A DNA stretch of 64,000 nucleotides from CBDDEI01 sp965226775. Lineage in GTDB: Bacteria > Chloroflexota > Dehalococcoidia > SHYD01. Of the stretch, positions 16,585-25,410 are shown piece after piece (position 1 is the stretch's first letter; every line of letters starts with the position of its first letter). The DNA is taken from NCBI GenBank assembly GCA_965226775.1, contig CBDDEI010000002.1, positions 1,364,001 through 1,428,000 on the forward strand. Direction: 5' to 3'. The translations under genes and the position numbers were made by a program. The notes under the pieces were generated by a model. It did not search any database. It was not told the origin of the DNA and worked only from the letters and a program-made list of their open reading frames with translations.

Positions 16585-17883
16585 ATGACTAACCCAGCAA
16601 CCGATGTCTATTCGGTAGGGCAGATTGCCGCCTACCTCCGTGAAGCGCTGGAGGTCGATCCTCTTCTCTCCGACCTCTGGGTTTCCGGGGAGATGTCCAA
16701 TGTCACCCGTTCAAGTGCGGGGCACCTCTACTTCACCCTGAAGGACGCCAGCGGACAGCTCCGCTGCGTCATGTTCCGCGGCGCGCTCAACAGTCAGGCG
16801 GACGCGGTGGCTGATCCGGGCGCTATCAAAGACGGCGCCGCGGTGGTGGTGCACGGACGCCTCTCCTTCTACGAGGTGCGCGGCGACCTCCAGGTCATCG
16901 CAGATGTGCTTATGCCCCAGGGCGTAGGAGCGCTCTTCCTGGAGTTCCAACGCTTGAAGGCCAAACTGGAAGCAGAAGGACTCTTCGACCTCAGCCGCAA
17001 GCGCCCGTTGCCGGAGTTCCCACAGCGGATAGCGCTCATCACCTCGCCCACCGGCGCGGTGCTGCACGACATCGTGACAATTGTGGAGCGGCGCTACCCG
17101 CTAGTGGAGCTGCTGCTGACCCCTGTGGCTGTCCAGGGTGACTCCGCCGCTCCAGCCATCGTGGACGCGTTTGCCCGCCTCAACCGCCGTAGCGATATCG
17201 ATGCCATCATCCTTGCCCGCGGCGGCGGCTCTATAGAGGAGCTGTGGCCCTTCAACGAGGAGAAAGTGGCCCGCGCCATCTACGCTAGCCGTCTCCCCGT
17301 TATCAGCGCAGTGGGGCACGAGACCGATTTTACTATCGCCGATTATGTGGCCGACCTGCGCGCGCCCACGCCCTCAGCCGCCGCGGAGTTGGCCGTTCCC
17401 GATCAATGGGAGCTGCGAGGGCACATCTCGGGCTGGAGCATGCGTCTGAACGGTATTACCCAGGGCACTTTGTTGACGCTCGGAAGCGATCTCCAGATGG
17501 CAGCCCAGCGCTTGAAGCACCGCGGGCCGGAGCTGCAGCGGGAGCGCCAGAAGGTGGACGATCTCACTCGCGTCACTGGGATTCACTTGCGGACGGCGCT
17601 CTTTGCCGCCCACGCGCAGATCGAGCAACGCCTGGTTGCCTTGGACTCGCTAAACCCGCAACGCACCCTTGAGCGGGGCTACGCCATCGTGCAGCAGGAG
17701 TCCGGCAAGGTTGTGAGCCGCGCGGGTCAGGTGCAGCAGGGCGACGGGCTTACCGTGCGGGTGCAGGACGGCAGCTTCCCCGCTGTCGCAGGCGATGGAG
17801 GGACGCCGTCGCCACGGCCGCGCCGGCAGACGCGCAGGATGCCTCAGACGCAGCTTGCCCTCTTCAGTCCGCCCCAGCCCTAA
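16585..17883 (+). CDS. xseA: Exodeoxyribonuclease VII large subunit
   Basis: The 432-aa protein begins with an OB-fold (about 8-105: Trp-Val-Ser-Gly-Glu-Met-Ser-Asn then Gly-His-Leu-Tyr-Phe-Thr-Leu-Lys-Asp). The catalytic domain has Arg-Ile-Ala-Leu-Ile-Thr-Ser-Pro-Thr-Gly-Ala-Val-Leu-His-Asp-Ile, Ala-Arg-Gly-Gly-Gly-Ser-Ile-Glu-Glu-Leu-Trp and Ser-Ala-Val-Gly-His-Glu-Thr-Asp. The helical region and the C-terminal Pro/Arg-rich tail complete it. With XseB it degrades single-stranded DNA. xseB is 1.4 kb downstream, separated by an HDAC-like gene and a tiny membrane gene. Confidence 0.95.
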   Translation: MTNPATDVYSVGQIAAYLREALEVDPLLSDLWVSGEMSNVTRSSAGHLYFTLKDASGQLRCVMFRGALNSQADAVADPGAIKDGAAVVVHGRLSFYEVRGDLQVIADVLMPQGVGALFLEFQRLKAKLEAEGLFDLSRKRPLPEFPQRIALITSPTGAVLHDIVTIVERRYPLVELLLTPVAVQGDSAAPAIVDAFARLNRRSDIDAIILARGGGSIEELWPFNEEKVARAIYASRLPVISAVGHETDFTIADYVADLRAPTPSAAAELAVPDQWELRGHISGWSMRLNGITQGTLLTLGSDLQMAAQRLKHRGPELQRERQKVDDLTRVTGIHLRTALFAAHAQIEQRLVALDSLNPQRTLERGYAIVQQESGKVVSRAGQVQQGDGLTVRVQDGSFPAVAGDGGTPSPRPRRQTRRMPQTQLALFSPPQP

Positions 17884-17912
17884 CCCAGAGCCTGGCTCCA
17901 GAAAGGGCCGTC

Positions 17913-19031
17913 ATGCCCCAAGCCGCGTTTATCTATACCGACCAGCTTTCCCGTCACGTGCTACGAGCGGACCATCCCCTTAAGGCAACCCGTTTACGCA
18001 TGACCTACGAGCTGCTCCAAGCCTATGGGGCGTTCGAGTTGCCTGATGCCATCTTGAGTGAGCCGCGTCCCGCCACGATGCAAGAGCTGCTGCCGGTGCA
18101 CACCCAGGAGTACGTGGAGGCCGTGCACGGCATCAGCGATGGCGATGTCAGCGTTATGGCGGAGCGTTACGGTTTCAGTCCTCTTGGCGATAACCCTGCC
18201 TTCCCCGGTATGTACGAGGCCGCCATGCTGGCTACGGGCGCATCCCATGTAGCCGCCGAGCTGGTAGCTGCGGAGGCAGTGCCCGTTGCCTTTAACATCT
18301 CCGGCGGCCTGCACCACGCCGCGCAGGGCCGCGCTTCAGGTTTCTGTGTATTCAACGACCCTGCGGTTGCCATTGCGGCGCTGCTGCAACAGGGGATGCG
18401 GGTTGCTTACGTGGACATCGATGCCCATCATGGCGATGGAGTCCAGGACGCCTTCTATGATACTGACCAAGTGCTGACGATCTCCCTCCATGAGTCCGGC
18501 CAGTACCTCTTCCCCGGCACAGGTGAACCTAGTGAGATCGGTTCAGGCGCGGGTAGGGGTTACTCCGTTAACGTGCCCTTTGCGCCTTACACCAGCGACG
18601 CGGTCTACCACTGGGCCTTTGAGGCGGTGGCGCTGCAACTGCTAGAAAAGTTTGCGCCGGATGCCCTGGTGCTTCAGCTTGGAGTGGACGCCCACTACCG
18701 CGATCCGCTCTCCCACTTGCGGCTGACCACCGGTCTCTATCAGCGGGCGCTGCCGGAACTGCTCTCGGTGTGTCCGCGTGTGGTCGCGTTGGGTGGCGGC
18801 GGCTACGACCAGGTCGCCGTAGCCCGCGTCTGGGCGATGGAGTACGGCATCATGCTGGGCCAGTCCTGGCCGGTGGATCTACCGCAGTCGTTCCGTGATG
18901 CGTACGGCGGCACGTCGCTGCTGGATGAGCCGCAACAGGAAGAGGATGATGTCGTTACCCAGACCCGCACCTTTGCGGAACGGAGCGTAGAGGAGGTGGA
19001 GCGCTTGATCTTCCCCTTCCACGGCTTATGA
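17913..19031 (+). CDS. Histone-deacetylase-fold protein (AcuC-like)
   Basis: The 372-aa zinc deacetylase has the class I HDAC active site: Gly-Gly-Leu-His-His-Ala (the His pair), Gly-Phe-Cys-Val-Phe-Asn-Asp-Pro, Val-Asp-Ile-Asp-Ala-His-His-Gly-Asp-Gly (Asp and His metal ligands), Gln-Leu-Gly-Val-Asp-Ala-His (third ligand) and Gly-Gly-Gly-Gly-Tyr-Asp near the end. Bacterial relatives are AcuC (deacetylates acetyl-CoA synthetase) and acetylpolyamine amidohydrolases. The substrate here is not readable. It lies between xseA and xseB, an uncommon insertion into that pair. Confidence 0.9.
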   Translation: MPQAAFIYTDQLSRHVLRADHPLKATRLRMTYELLQAYGAFELPDAILSEPRPATMQELLPVHTQEYVEAVHGISDGDVSVMAERYGFSPLGDNPAFPGMYEAAMLATGASHVAAELVAAEAVPVAFNISGGLHHAAQGRASGFCVFNDPAVAIAALLQQGMRVAYVDIDAHHGDGVQDAFYDTDQVLTISLHESGQYLFPGTGEPSEIGSGAGRGYSVNVPFAPYTSDAVYHWAFEAVALQLLEKFAPDALVLQLGVDAHYRDPLSHLRLTTGLYQRALPELLSVCPRVVALGGGGYDQVAVARVWAMEYGIMLGQSWPVDLPQSFRDAYGGTSLLDEPQQEEDDVVTQTRTFAERSVEEVERLIFPFHGL

Positions 19032-19102
19032 ACGAGCTAATGCTCTTGAAAATAAAGGATGGAAAGTCCAGAATAAGACTAGCACTTTTGGAGTGAGGCC
19101 AA

Positions 19103-19270
19103 ATGTACGGAATTGAAGATATTCTTAAACCAATAGTTGCCGTGATGGTAGTGACCTTCTTTGCGGCTCTCCCATTCTTGGCTCCGCTGTACGCTATCAC
19201 ATTTAGCACCATCCTCCTCAGGTTATGGCGGCTCTTCACCGGCCGAACCATAGAGCAGAACATTCACTAA
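19103..19270 (+). CDS. Small membrane protein, 55 aa
   Basis: The ATG at 19103 follows GGAG (19090-19093) at 9 bases. The product starts Met-Tyr-Gly-Ile-Glu-Asp-Ile-Leu, has one hydrophobic segment of about 28 residues rich in Val, Phe, Ala and Leu, and ends with basic Arg-Leu-Trp-Arg-Leu-Phe-Thr-Gly-Arg then Glu-Gln-Asn-Ile-His. The stop is TAA. It fits the 260-bp gap between the deacetylase and xseB in the same direction. Family unknown. A single-pass inner-membrane peptide is the simplest reading. Confidence 0.5.
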   Translation: MYGIEDILKPIVAVMVVTFFAALPFLAPLYAITFSTILLRLWRLFTGRTIEQNIH

Positions 19271-19295
19271 GCAGGATGGGCCTGCAAGGCTGCCT

Positions 19296-19520
19296 ATGCC
19301 TAAACGTGAGCCGAGTTTTGAAGACGCCTATCGTCAGCTAGAGACAATCGTCCAAAAGCTGGAGGCAGGCGGCTTGCCTTTGGAGGAAAGCATTGCCCTC
19401 TATGAAGAGGGGATGCGGTTGGCCCAACTTTGCAATAAGCAGCTAGACGCTGCAGAGCTACGGGTTACTCAGATTACTGCGGAAGCTCTGGAGCCGGCCG
19501 CAACGCAAGACTCCGACTAG
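19296..19520 (+). CDS. xseB: Exodeoxyribonuclease VII small subunit
   Basis: The 74-aa helical protein has the XseB signature: Ser-Phe-Glu-Asp-Ala-Tyr-Arg-Gln-Leu-Glu-x-Ile-Val-Gln-Lys-Leu-Glu, then Gly-Gly-Leu-Pro-Leu-Glu-Glu-Ser-Ile-Ala-Leu-Tyr-Glu-Glu-Gly. It pairs with XseA encoded at 16.6 kb. The length is normal. It is 16 bases before the PHP gene. Confidence 0.92.
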   Translation: MPKREPSFEDAYRQLETIVQKLEAGGLPLEESIALYEEGMRLAQLCNKQLDAAELRVTQITAEALEPAATQDSD

Positions 19521-19536
19521 CCGCTCTCCTTCACCG

Positions 19537-20211
19537 ATGCCTCCCCCTCTTCGCGCCGACCTCCACTGCCATACGCGCTACTCCTGGGACTGCGCTATGC
19601 CCATCGATATTCTGGTGGACCGCTGCGTACGGCGCGGCGTGAACTGCCTGGCGGTTACCGATCACAACACCATCCAGGGCGCGCTGGCAGTGCAGCAGAT
19701 CGCTCCCTTCAAGGTCATCATCGGTGAGGAGATCAAGACCAACCAGGGAGAAATCATCGGCCTTTTCTTGAAAGATGAGGTCCCCCGCGGGCTCAGCCCC
19801 CAGGAGACCATTGCTCGCATTAAGGAGCAGGGCGGCTTGGTGGCCGTGCCGCACCCCTATGACCGCTTCCGGGGCAGCCGCCTCAAGGAGCACGCGCTGC
19901 AAGAGGTGGCCGGCCAGATAGACATCATGGAGGCGTTCAACGCCCGCACTACGCTGCTGCGAGACTCCGACCGGGCGGAGGCGTTTGGCCGCACCCACGG
20001 CCACGCGTTGGGCGCTGGCAGCGACTCCCACACCCCCATCGAGGTAGGCGGCATAGGTATTGAGATGGAGGACTTTGACCTCCGTTCGCCCCAAGAGTTC
20101 CTGGGCTGCTTGCGGGAAAGCCGCATCGTTGGCGAGCGAGCCTGCCCGTTGGTGCACGTCCCCACCCGTCTCGTGAAGATCATCCGCTCCCTCAAAGCCC
20201 TCCGAAGCTAG
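19537..20211 (+). CDS. PHP-domain metal-dependent phosphoesterase
   Basis: The 224-aa protein opens with Arg-Ala-Asp-Leu-His-Cys-His-Thr-Arg-Tyr-Ser-Trp-Asp, the first PHP metal motif, followed by Ala-Val-Thr-Asp-His-Asn-Thr-Ile, Glu-Glu-Ile-Lys-Thr-Asn-Gln-Gly-Glu-Ile, Ala-Val-Pro-His-Pro-Tyr-Asp-Arg and Gly-Ser-Asp-Ser-His-Thr. All the usual His/Asp metal ligands are present. Stand-alone PHP enzymes of this sort hydrolyse phosphate esters such as 3',5'-nucleoside bisphosphates. The actual substrate is not inferable. The stop is 1 base before comEA. Confidence 0.88.
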   Translation: MPPPLRADLHCHTRYSWDCAMPIDILVDRCVRRGVNCLAVTDHNTIQGALAVQQIAPFKVIIGEEIKTNQGEIIGLFLKDEVPRGLSPQETIARIKEQGGLVAVPHPYDRFRGSRLKEHALQEVAGQIDIMEAFNARTTLLRDSDRAEAFGRTHGHALGAGSDSHTPIEVGGIGIEMEDFDLRSPQEFLGCLRESRIVGERACPLVHVPTRLVKIIRSLKALRS

Positions 20212-20212
20212 G

Positions 20213-20761
20213 ATGTACCTCTCGCCCCGGTTGCTGCTGCCACTAGGCCTGTGCGCAGCCCTGCTGGTATTTGCGGTAAGCGTGTCGCTTGAGCGGTCGC
20301 TCGCGCAAGAGCCGGTGCAGATTCTCATCCCCAATACTCCCGCGGCCAGCGCCGATATCAAGATATACGTTAGCGGCGCGGTGGAAGCGCCCGCGGTCTA
20401 TCTTCTGGGCGCTGGTGACCGGGTGGGGGATGCCGTGCGCGCCGCAGGCGGCCCGTCCGACGATGCCGATATGGAGGCTGTCAACCTAGCGAGCAAGCTA
20501 CGGGACGGCGACCACCTAGTAGTGCCGCGCCTGGGGCAGCGCCTCACTATTGGCGCGGTAGGTGGCCCGCTGCTCAATATCAACTCCGCAACCCAGAAGG
20601 AGCTTGAAGCGCTTCCTGGCATCGGTGAGGTGCGGGCCAAGCGCATCATTGATTCTCGCCTTGAGGACGGCGCGTTCCAGGACGTCGTGGAGCTGCTGAG
20701 CCGCAAGATCGTTACCCGCTCCGTATATGATCAGATAAAGGCGGTGATCACCGCGCAGTAG
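20213..20761 (+). CDS. comEA: ComEA-family SLBB/helix-hairpin-helix DNA-binding protein
   Basis: The 182 aa contain an N-terminal membrane anchor (about 5-25), an SLBB domain (Ile-Tyr-Val-Ser-Gly-Ala-Val-Glu-Ala-Pro-Ala-Val-Tyr, Asp-Arg-Val-Gly-Asp-Ala-Val-Arg-Ala-Ala-Gly-Gly) and a double HhH domain at the end (Leu-Asn-Ile-Asn-Ser-Ala-Thr, Leu-Pro-Gly-Ile-Gly-Glu-Val-Arg-Ala-Lys-Arg-Ile-Ile). ComEA binds incoming double-stranded DNA outside the membrane and hands it to ComEC, whose gene follows 11 bases later. This implies a DNA-uptake route, subject to the frameshift in comEC. Confidence 0.93.
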   Translation: MYLSPRLLLPLGLCAALLVFAVSVSLERSLAQEPVQILIPNTPAASADIKIYVSGAVEAPAVYLLGAGDRVGDAVRAAGGPSDDADMEAVNLASKLRDGDHLVVPRLGQRLTIGAVGGPLLNINSATQKELEALPGIGEVRAKRIIDSRLEDGAFQDVVELLSRKIVTRSVYDQIKAVITAQ

Positions 20762-20772
20762 CACCAGAAACA

Positions 20773-23216
20773 ATGATGCCTCAACTTGCCCTCAGCCTCG
20801 CTTGGCTTGGGGGCATTGCTGTAGGTAGCTGGTCAATTACCTCCTGGCTGCTGGGTTTGGCGCTGGGTATAGTGCTCATAGTCCTAGTTAGGGTGCGTCT
20901 GCGGAACGGCAGCGTTGCGCCTAGACTAGCGCTGTTAAGCTTCTGCCTCCTTGTTGGGCTGCTAGCGACGTTCCGCTACCAGCATCACGACAGCGGACTG
21001 AGCCTCGATCCTTTTGCCACTGTGGATGAGCAGGCAACGGTGCATTTGCGCGGCGTGTCGCCGACGACCCGGAAGTTCGCGATGTTACCGCTCGGTGGAC
21101 GCTGGAAGTGGACGCCATCGCCCTCGGCGACGACGGTGAGTGGGAAGAGCAAAGCGGCAAGGTGCTAGTCTCTACGCGCTGGCTTCCAGCGCTCTCCTAC
21201 GGCGATCAGGTAACGCTCACCGGTAAGCTGGAACGCGCGCCCCGCTTTGAGAACTTCGACTATCGGGAATACCTCCGCTATCAGGGTGTGCACCGGCTGA
21301 TGCGCTACCCCAAAGTTGAGGCACAGGAAGGTAATCGCGGGAGCCCCCTCTTTACCCTTATCTACGCAACAAGACACGGCCTTACTCGCGGCATTGAACA
21401 GGCCTTGCCTGAGCCCCAGAGCGCGCTGACGCAGGGGATTGTTCTGGGTGTGCGCAGCGCCATTCCAGCAGCCATCGAAGAAGACTTTCGCAAGACGGGC
21501 ACTACCCACATCCTGGCGATCTCCGGTCACAACCTGAGTGTGGTCGCCGGACTGGTGGCGTTAATTGGCATCAGGCTCTTTGGGCGCTCCAGCCCGCTGT
21601 TCCTGGGGTTGGCCTTGCTTGCTACCTGGGGCTATGCCGCGCTGGCTGGCTTTGAGCCATCGGTGCAGCGCGCCGCAATCATGGCGAGCTTAGTGCTGCT
21701 GGCCGTGGTTGCAGGACGCTGGGTGTTTCTGCCGCTCTCCCTGGCCTTGAGCGCGGTCATCATGACCCTATGGGACCCCTTCCTCTTCTGGGACTTGGGC
21801 TTTCAGCTGAGCATCCTTTCTTTGACCGGTATGCTTGCAATGTCGACGCTGCTGATGCAACTAACGGAGCGGCTGCGTCCCCCGGACGGGTACGCCATGC
21901 CGCTCCGCATCGTAGGGTTGTTTGTGGGCTTGCCCTTTGCCGCCACTTTGGGCGCATCCCTAGCGACGTTGCCGGTGCAGGCAATTAACTTTGGACTGGT
22001 GCCTCTGGTGGCGTTGCCCACCACACTCCTTGCTTTGCCCGCATTACCTGGCATACTCCTGGGCGGGATGATCAGTGCGCTGGCTGGGCTTGTTGCGCCG
22101 GGCGTTGCGGGGCTTGTGGCGCTGCCAACGTGGTTCTCGGCCAGCTTTATGCTGCTGGTGGTGCAGATAGGGGCAGCTCTGCCTGGCGCTGCCGTGGAAA
22201 CCCCACCAATCCATCCTGTTTGGGGCATAGTCTATCTAGCTGCGCTCAGTGCCGCACTGTGGGCTGTCCATCGCTGGCTGCAGCAGAGATCAGCTGTAGA
22301 TCGCGCTCAGGCGCAGGGCGCTGACCTCGGGCTACTGTTCCGGTGGTGGCCTTCTTCCCGGGCCGAGACGGCCGCCTGGGCGCTGGTAGCGCTGCTGCTG
22401 CTGTACACCGGCTTGCTGTGGAGCAGCAATCACGACGAGGTGCGTATTACGTTCCTGGATGTTGGGCAAGGTGATGCTATGCTGCTGCAAACTTCCCAGG
22501 GTCAGCAGGTGCTCATCGATGGCGGACCGGGTCCAGCGGCGCTGCTCCAGGAGCTAGGAGCAAGCTTGTCGTTATTGGACCGCACTATCGAAGTTATAGT
22601 GCTCACCCACCCCGATCGTGATCACCTGACAGGCCTCCTGGAAGTGGTGCGACGGTACAACGTGGGCGTGGTCTTGGAAGGGCCGGCCACGAGTGAGACC
22701 CCAGAGTACCGCCAATGGGCTGCGGAGCTGGACCAGCGAGGCATCCGGCGTCTGCGCGCCGTTGCGGGTGTTCGGTTGTCGCTGAAGGATGTGGAGATAG
22801 AGGTGTTGCACCCGCCGGTTGGGTTCGAACCAAGCCCTAGCGCAGTGGCTAACCATTCAAGCCTGGTGCTCAAAGTATCTGCCCACGGCCAGTCAGTCCT
22901 GCTCACCGGGGACATCGAAGCGCCGCAAGAAGTGCTGTTACTCTTGGAGCGCCATCAGCTCCCCAGCAGCGTGCTGAAAGTTGCCCATCACGGCAGCAAT
23001 ACCAGCAGCACAGAGGACTTCATCGCAGCCGTGAATCCCGCAGTGGCAGTTATTTCGGTTGGCGCGGACAACCGCTTCGGGCACCCTACGGCGGCGGTGT
23101 TAGAGCGCATTTCGCCCATCCGGGTGCTGCGCACGGATAAGGACGGTTCCATAGAGATGCGTCTTAATGAGGAGGGGATAGCTATACGCGGCACCCGCCC
23201 GCGTACGCTTGAATAA
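20773..23216 (+). CDS. comEC: ComEC/Rec2 DNA-uptake channel, interrupted by a one-base frameshift
   Basis: The N-terminal part (TM helices plus start of the OB-like region) is in one frame from ATG 20773. The rest, including the Competence domain and C-terminal metallo-beta-lactamase domain (Phe-Leu-Asp-Val-Gly-Gln-Gly-Asp, Thr-His-Pro-Asp-Arg-Asp-His, Val-Ala-His-His-Gly-Ser), is in the -1 frame and runs to 23216. The switch falls at about 21057. Inserting one G to give GTG-GTC would restore Arg-Gly-Val-Val-Ala-Asp-Asp-Pro-Glu-Val-Arg, the expected family text, and a full product of about 815 aa. So either the gene is newly broken or one base was lost in the sequence. The second part alone (from about 21108) would lack TM1-2 and is unlikely to work. 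Confidence 0.88.
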
Positions 23217-23293
23217 TCCTAGTGTACCTGCTGTCGTTCCTGCAGGCGTGGATGGTATACTCAGCCGCTGGAGAAGCAGTACAAGGCGGTGCC

Positions 23294-24022
23294 ATGACAG
23301 AACGGATTGACGGCCGGATGATGGATCAGTTGCGGCCGGTGAAGATAACCCCCAGCTATTTAGAATTTGCAGAGGGATCAGCCTTTATCGAGATGGGCCG
23401 CACGCGCGTCCTGTGCTCGGTGAGCGTAGAAGACCGGGTACCTCCGTTCTTGCGCGGGCAGAATCAAGGGTGGGTCACAGCGGAGTATTCCATGCTCCCT
23501 CGCGCCACGCCGCAGCGCACTACTCGAGAGGCCACTCAAGGTAGGGTGGGCGGTCGGACTCATGAAGTGCAGCGGCTTATCGGCCGTTCGCTGCGCGCCG
23601 TAACCGATCTCAAAGCCTTGGGCGAGCGCAGCTTCTTCGTTGACTGCGATGTCATTCAAGCGGACGGCGGCACTCGGACCGCCGCGATCACCGGCGCCTA
23701 CGTGGCGCTGTGGCAGGCGATGGATCGTCTAGTTAAACAGGAGTCCCTGGCTACAGTCCCGCTACGCTGGGCAGTTGGCGCAGTTAGCGTAGGTATTGTG
23801 GCCGGTCAGCCAATGCTCGATCTCTGCTACGAGGAGGACTCCGCGGCGGACGTGGACTTTAACGTGGTGATGACTAGCAACGACGATTACGTGGAAGTGC
23901 AGGGTACCGCGGAGCGGCAACCCTTCTCTCGAGCTGCAATGGATGAGTTGACGGCCCTAGCCCATACAGGGATTCGCGAGCTCTTTGCCAGCCAGCAGCA
24001 GGCGATAAAGCAGCTTACTTAG
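23294..24022 (+). CDS. rph: Ribonuclease PH
   Basis: The ATG at 23294 gives the normal length of 242 aa and starts with Arg-x-Asp-Gly-Arg; an upstream GTG (23222) would add a non-family tail. Motifs: Gly-x-Thr-Arg-Val-Leu-Cys-Ser-Val-Ser-Val-Glu, Gly-Trp-Val-Thr-Ala-Glu-Tyr-Ser-Met-Leu-Pro, Arg-x-Ile-Gly-Arg-Ser-Leu-Arg-Ala-Val and Asp-Cys-Asp-Val-Ile-Gln-Ala-Asp-Gly-Gly-Thr-Arg-Thr. It trims tRNA 3' ends phosphorolytically. The stop overlaps that of the convergent gene by 3 bases. Confidence 0.95.
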   Translation: MTERIDGRMMDQLRPVKITPSYLEFAEGSAFIEMGRTRVLCSVSVEDRVPPFLRGQNQGWVTAEYSMLPRATPQRTTREATQGRVGGRTHEVQRLIGRSLRAVTDLKALGERSFFVDCDVIQADGGTRTAAITGAYVALWQAMDRLVKQESLATVPLRWAVGAVSVGIVAGQPMLDLCYEEDSAADVDFNVVMTSNDDYVEVQGTAERQPFSRAAMDELTALAHTGIRELFASQQQAIKQLT

Positions 24023-24795
24023 GGCGCGACACCGGCAGTTGGCAACACTATCACTGCGGTTGGCGTAGCTGAAGTAGCCGTCGGTGCCTCCGTAGCTTGG
24101 GGACTTGGTGATGCCACCGGAGTGACGCCAGACGTTGGCGTTACGGTCGTCTGCGCTGGAGTCGGTGTAGCCGAGCCGTTAGGCGTCTGAGTACCCGTCT
24201 CGGTAGCTTCGACCGTACCGGTGCGCGTCGCCCTTGGCGTTCCATCCCCTGCTTCTGCAGACGGCGATGCAGTGACGCTCGCGGTGCCGGTGCGCGCAGG
24301 GCTGCCGGTTGGTGATGGGGTTCCCGTTCCTACACCTGCAGACGGCGATGCAGTGACGCTCGCGGTGCCGGTGCGTGCTGGCCTGCCGGTTGGTGACGGG
24401 GTTCCCGTTCCTACACCTGCAGACGGCGATGCAGTAACGCTCGCGGTGCCGGTGCGCGCGGGGCTGCCGATTGGTGATGGGGTCACCGTTTCTGGGATGG
24501 GCGTGACGGTAACCGGCAAAAGAGTCGGCAGCACTATCTGCGTGGGTGTGGGCGGCAGCGTGGGTGTGGGCTGTGGCGTTGAATTAGGATCGGTAGCAAT
24601 CGTCACGGTGCCGGTTGGGAAGACGATAGGCACGGGCGGTGACCCAATCGTGTCCTCGGGCTGAGACCTCCCAAGAAGGGTTGAAACCCCCACTGCCCAG
24701 CCAGCCCCTGCGGCCAGGAACAGCAGCCCTAGTGCGGAATAAAGCGCTAGTCGCACCAGCGGTATGCTGCGCAACTTGGCTAGTAAGGATTCCAC
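24019..24795 (-). CDS. Membrane-anchored Thr/Pro/Ser-rich repeat protein
   Basis: The 258-aa protein has a basic N-terminus and a single TM helix (about 15-35, Leu-Gly-Leu-Leu-Phe-Leu-Ala-Ala-Gly-Ala-Gly-Trp), then an outside part made almost wholly of Thr, Pro, Ser, Ala, Gly and Val. Three copies of a 27-residue unit (Pro-Ser-Pro-Thr-Gly-x-Pro-Ala-Arg-Thr-Gly-Thr-Ala-Ser-Val-Thr-Ala) sit at about 105-185. No enzymatic domain is present. It resembles a mucin-like stalk or spacer, perhaps O-glycosylated. It ends convergently on rph. Low-complexity makes family assignment impossible by eye. Confidence 0.6.
   Translation of the reverse strand: MESLLAKLRSIPLVRLALYSALGLLFLAAGAGWAVGVSTLLGRSQPEDTIGSPPVPIVFPTGTVTIATDPNSTPQPTPTLPPTPTQIVLPTLLPVTVTPIPETVTPSPIGSPARTGTASVTASPSAGVGTGTPSPTGRPARTGTASVTASPSAGVGTGTPSPTGSPARTGTASVTASPSAEAGDGTPRATRTGTVEATETGTQTPNGSATPTPAQTTVTPTSGVTPVASPSPQATEAPTATSATPTAVIVLPTAGVAP
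24257..24499. repeat. 81-bp tandem repeat, three copies
   Basis: The string GCAGACGGCGATGCAGT recurs at 24257, 24338 and 24419, i.e. with an exact 81-base period, inside the Thr/Pro-rich gene. The copies are nearly identical, which suggests recent amplification and likely copy-number variation between strains. Confidence 0.85.
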
Positions 24796-25082
24796 TAGCT
24801 ATTCTCTCTCCCGTGGCATGGTCTATCCTCTTGGGAAGATGCTGCCGCCGTAGCCGTAGTGTAGCGCGCGTTTACTCAGCAACGGCCTCGCTTTAGCAGA
24901 CTCTCGTATAGTACTCCGCTTCTAGCTAGTGTGAACGTCATGTATTTGTAACAAGTGCTTCATATGGCTGAAATTAGGCTGTAACACCCCCAGCTTATGC
25001 TCAATGTAAGACCCACTGAGTAAGGATAGCGTATCTTGCGGGTCAATCGTGTTTAGCCAGACGGGCTAGGAGGGAGGATCCC

Positions 25083-25409
25083 ATCAGTAGCAGTACCCTT
25101 AGCTCTGTGCTGGTTCTAGGGGATGTTGCGCTTGAGCCCGCAGATCACAGCGCCCGCGTACAGGGGAACCGGGTCCACCTCACCCGCAAGGAGTATGCCT
25201 TGCTGCAGCACCTTATGCTCCACCAAGGCCGGGTAATCACCCGCGACATCTTGCTGGCCTCCATTTGGGGTGAAGCGGGGAACTATGGTCTCCGTACAAT
25301 AGACGTTTACATCCGCCGCTTGCGGGTCAAGCTTACTATGAGCAGCCAGTGCCGTGTAGAAACGGTAGTGAATGTGGGCTATAAGTTGGTGGTGGATGCG
25401 CCGGAGTAA
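25083..25409 (+). CDS. Stand-alone OmpR/PhoB-type winged-helix DNA-binding protein, possible ATC start
   Basis: The product is a Trans_reg_C domain only, without a receiver: Leu-Thr-Arg-Lys-Glu-Tyr-Ala-Leu-Leu-Gln-His-Leu, then Gly-Arg-Val-Ile-Thr-Arg-Asp-Ile-Leu-Leu and Arg-Thr-Ile-Asp-Val-Tyr-Ile-Arg-Arg-Leu-Arg as recognition helix, Val-Gly-Tyr-Lys-Leu at the wing. The first usual start codon is GTG 25107, but it lies 29 bases from the only Shine-Dalgarno (AGGAGGGAGG, 25068-25077). The in-frame ATC at 25083 is 5-9 bases from it. I place the start there with reserve (108 aa; 100 aa from GTG). The gene converges on murJ. Confidence 0.75.
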   Translation: MSSSTLSSVLVLGDVALEPADHSARVQGNRVHLTRKEYALLQHLMLHQGRVITRDILLASIWGEAGNYGLRTIDVYIRRLRVKLTMSSQCRVETVVNVGYKLVVDAPE

Positions 25410-25410
25410 G

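Noticed and set aside
21040..21060. Programmed -1 frameshift in comEC
   Set aside because: No X-XXY-YYZ slippery heptamer is in phase; a one-base loss explains the text better.
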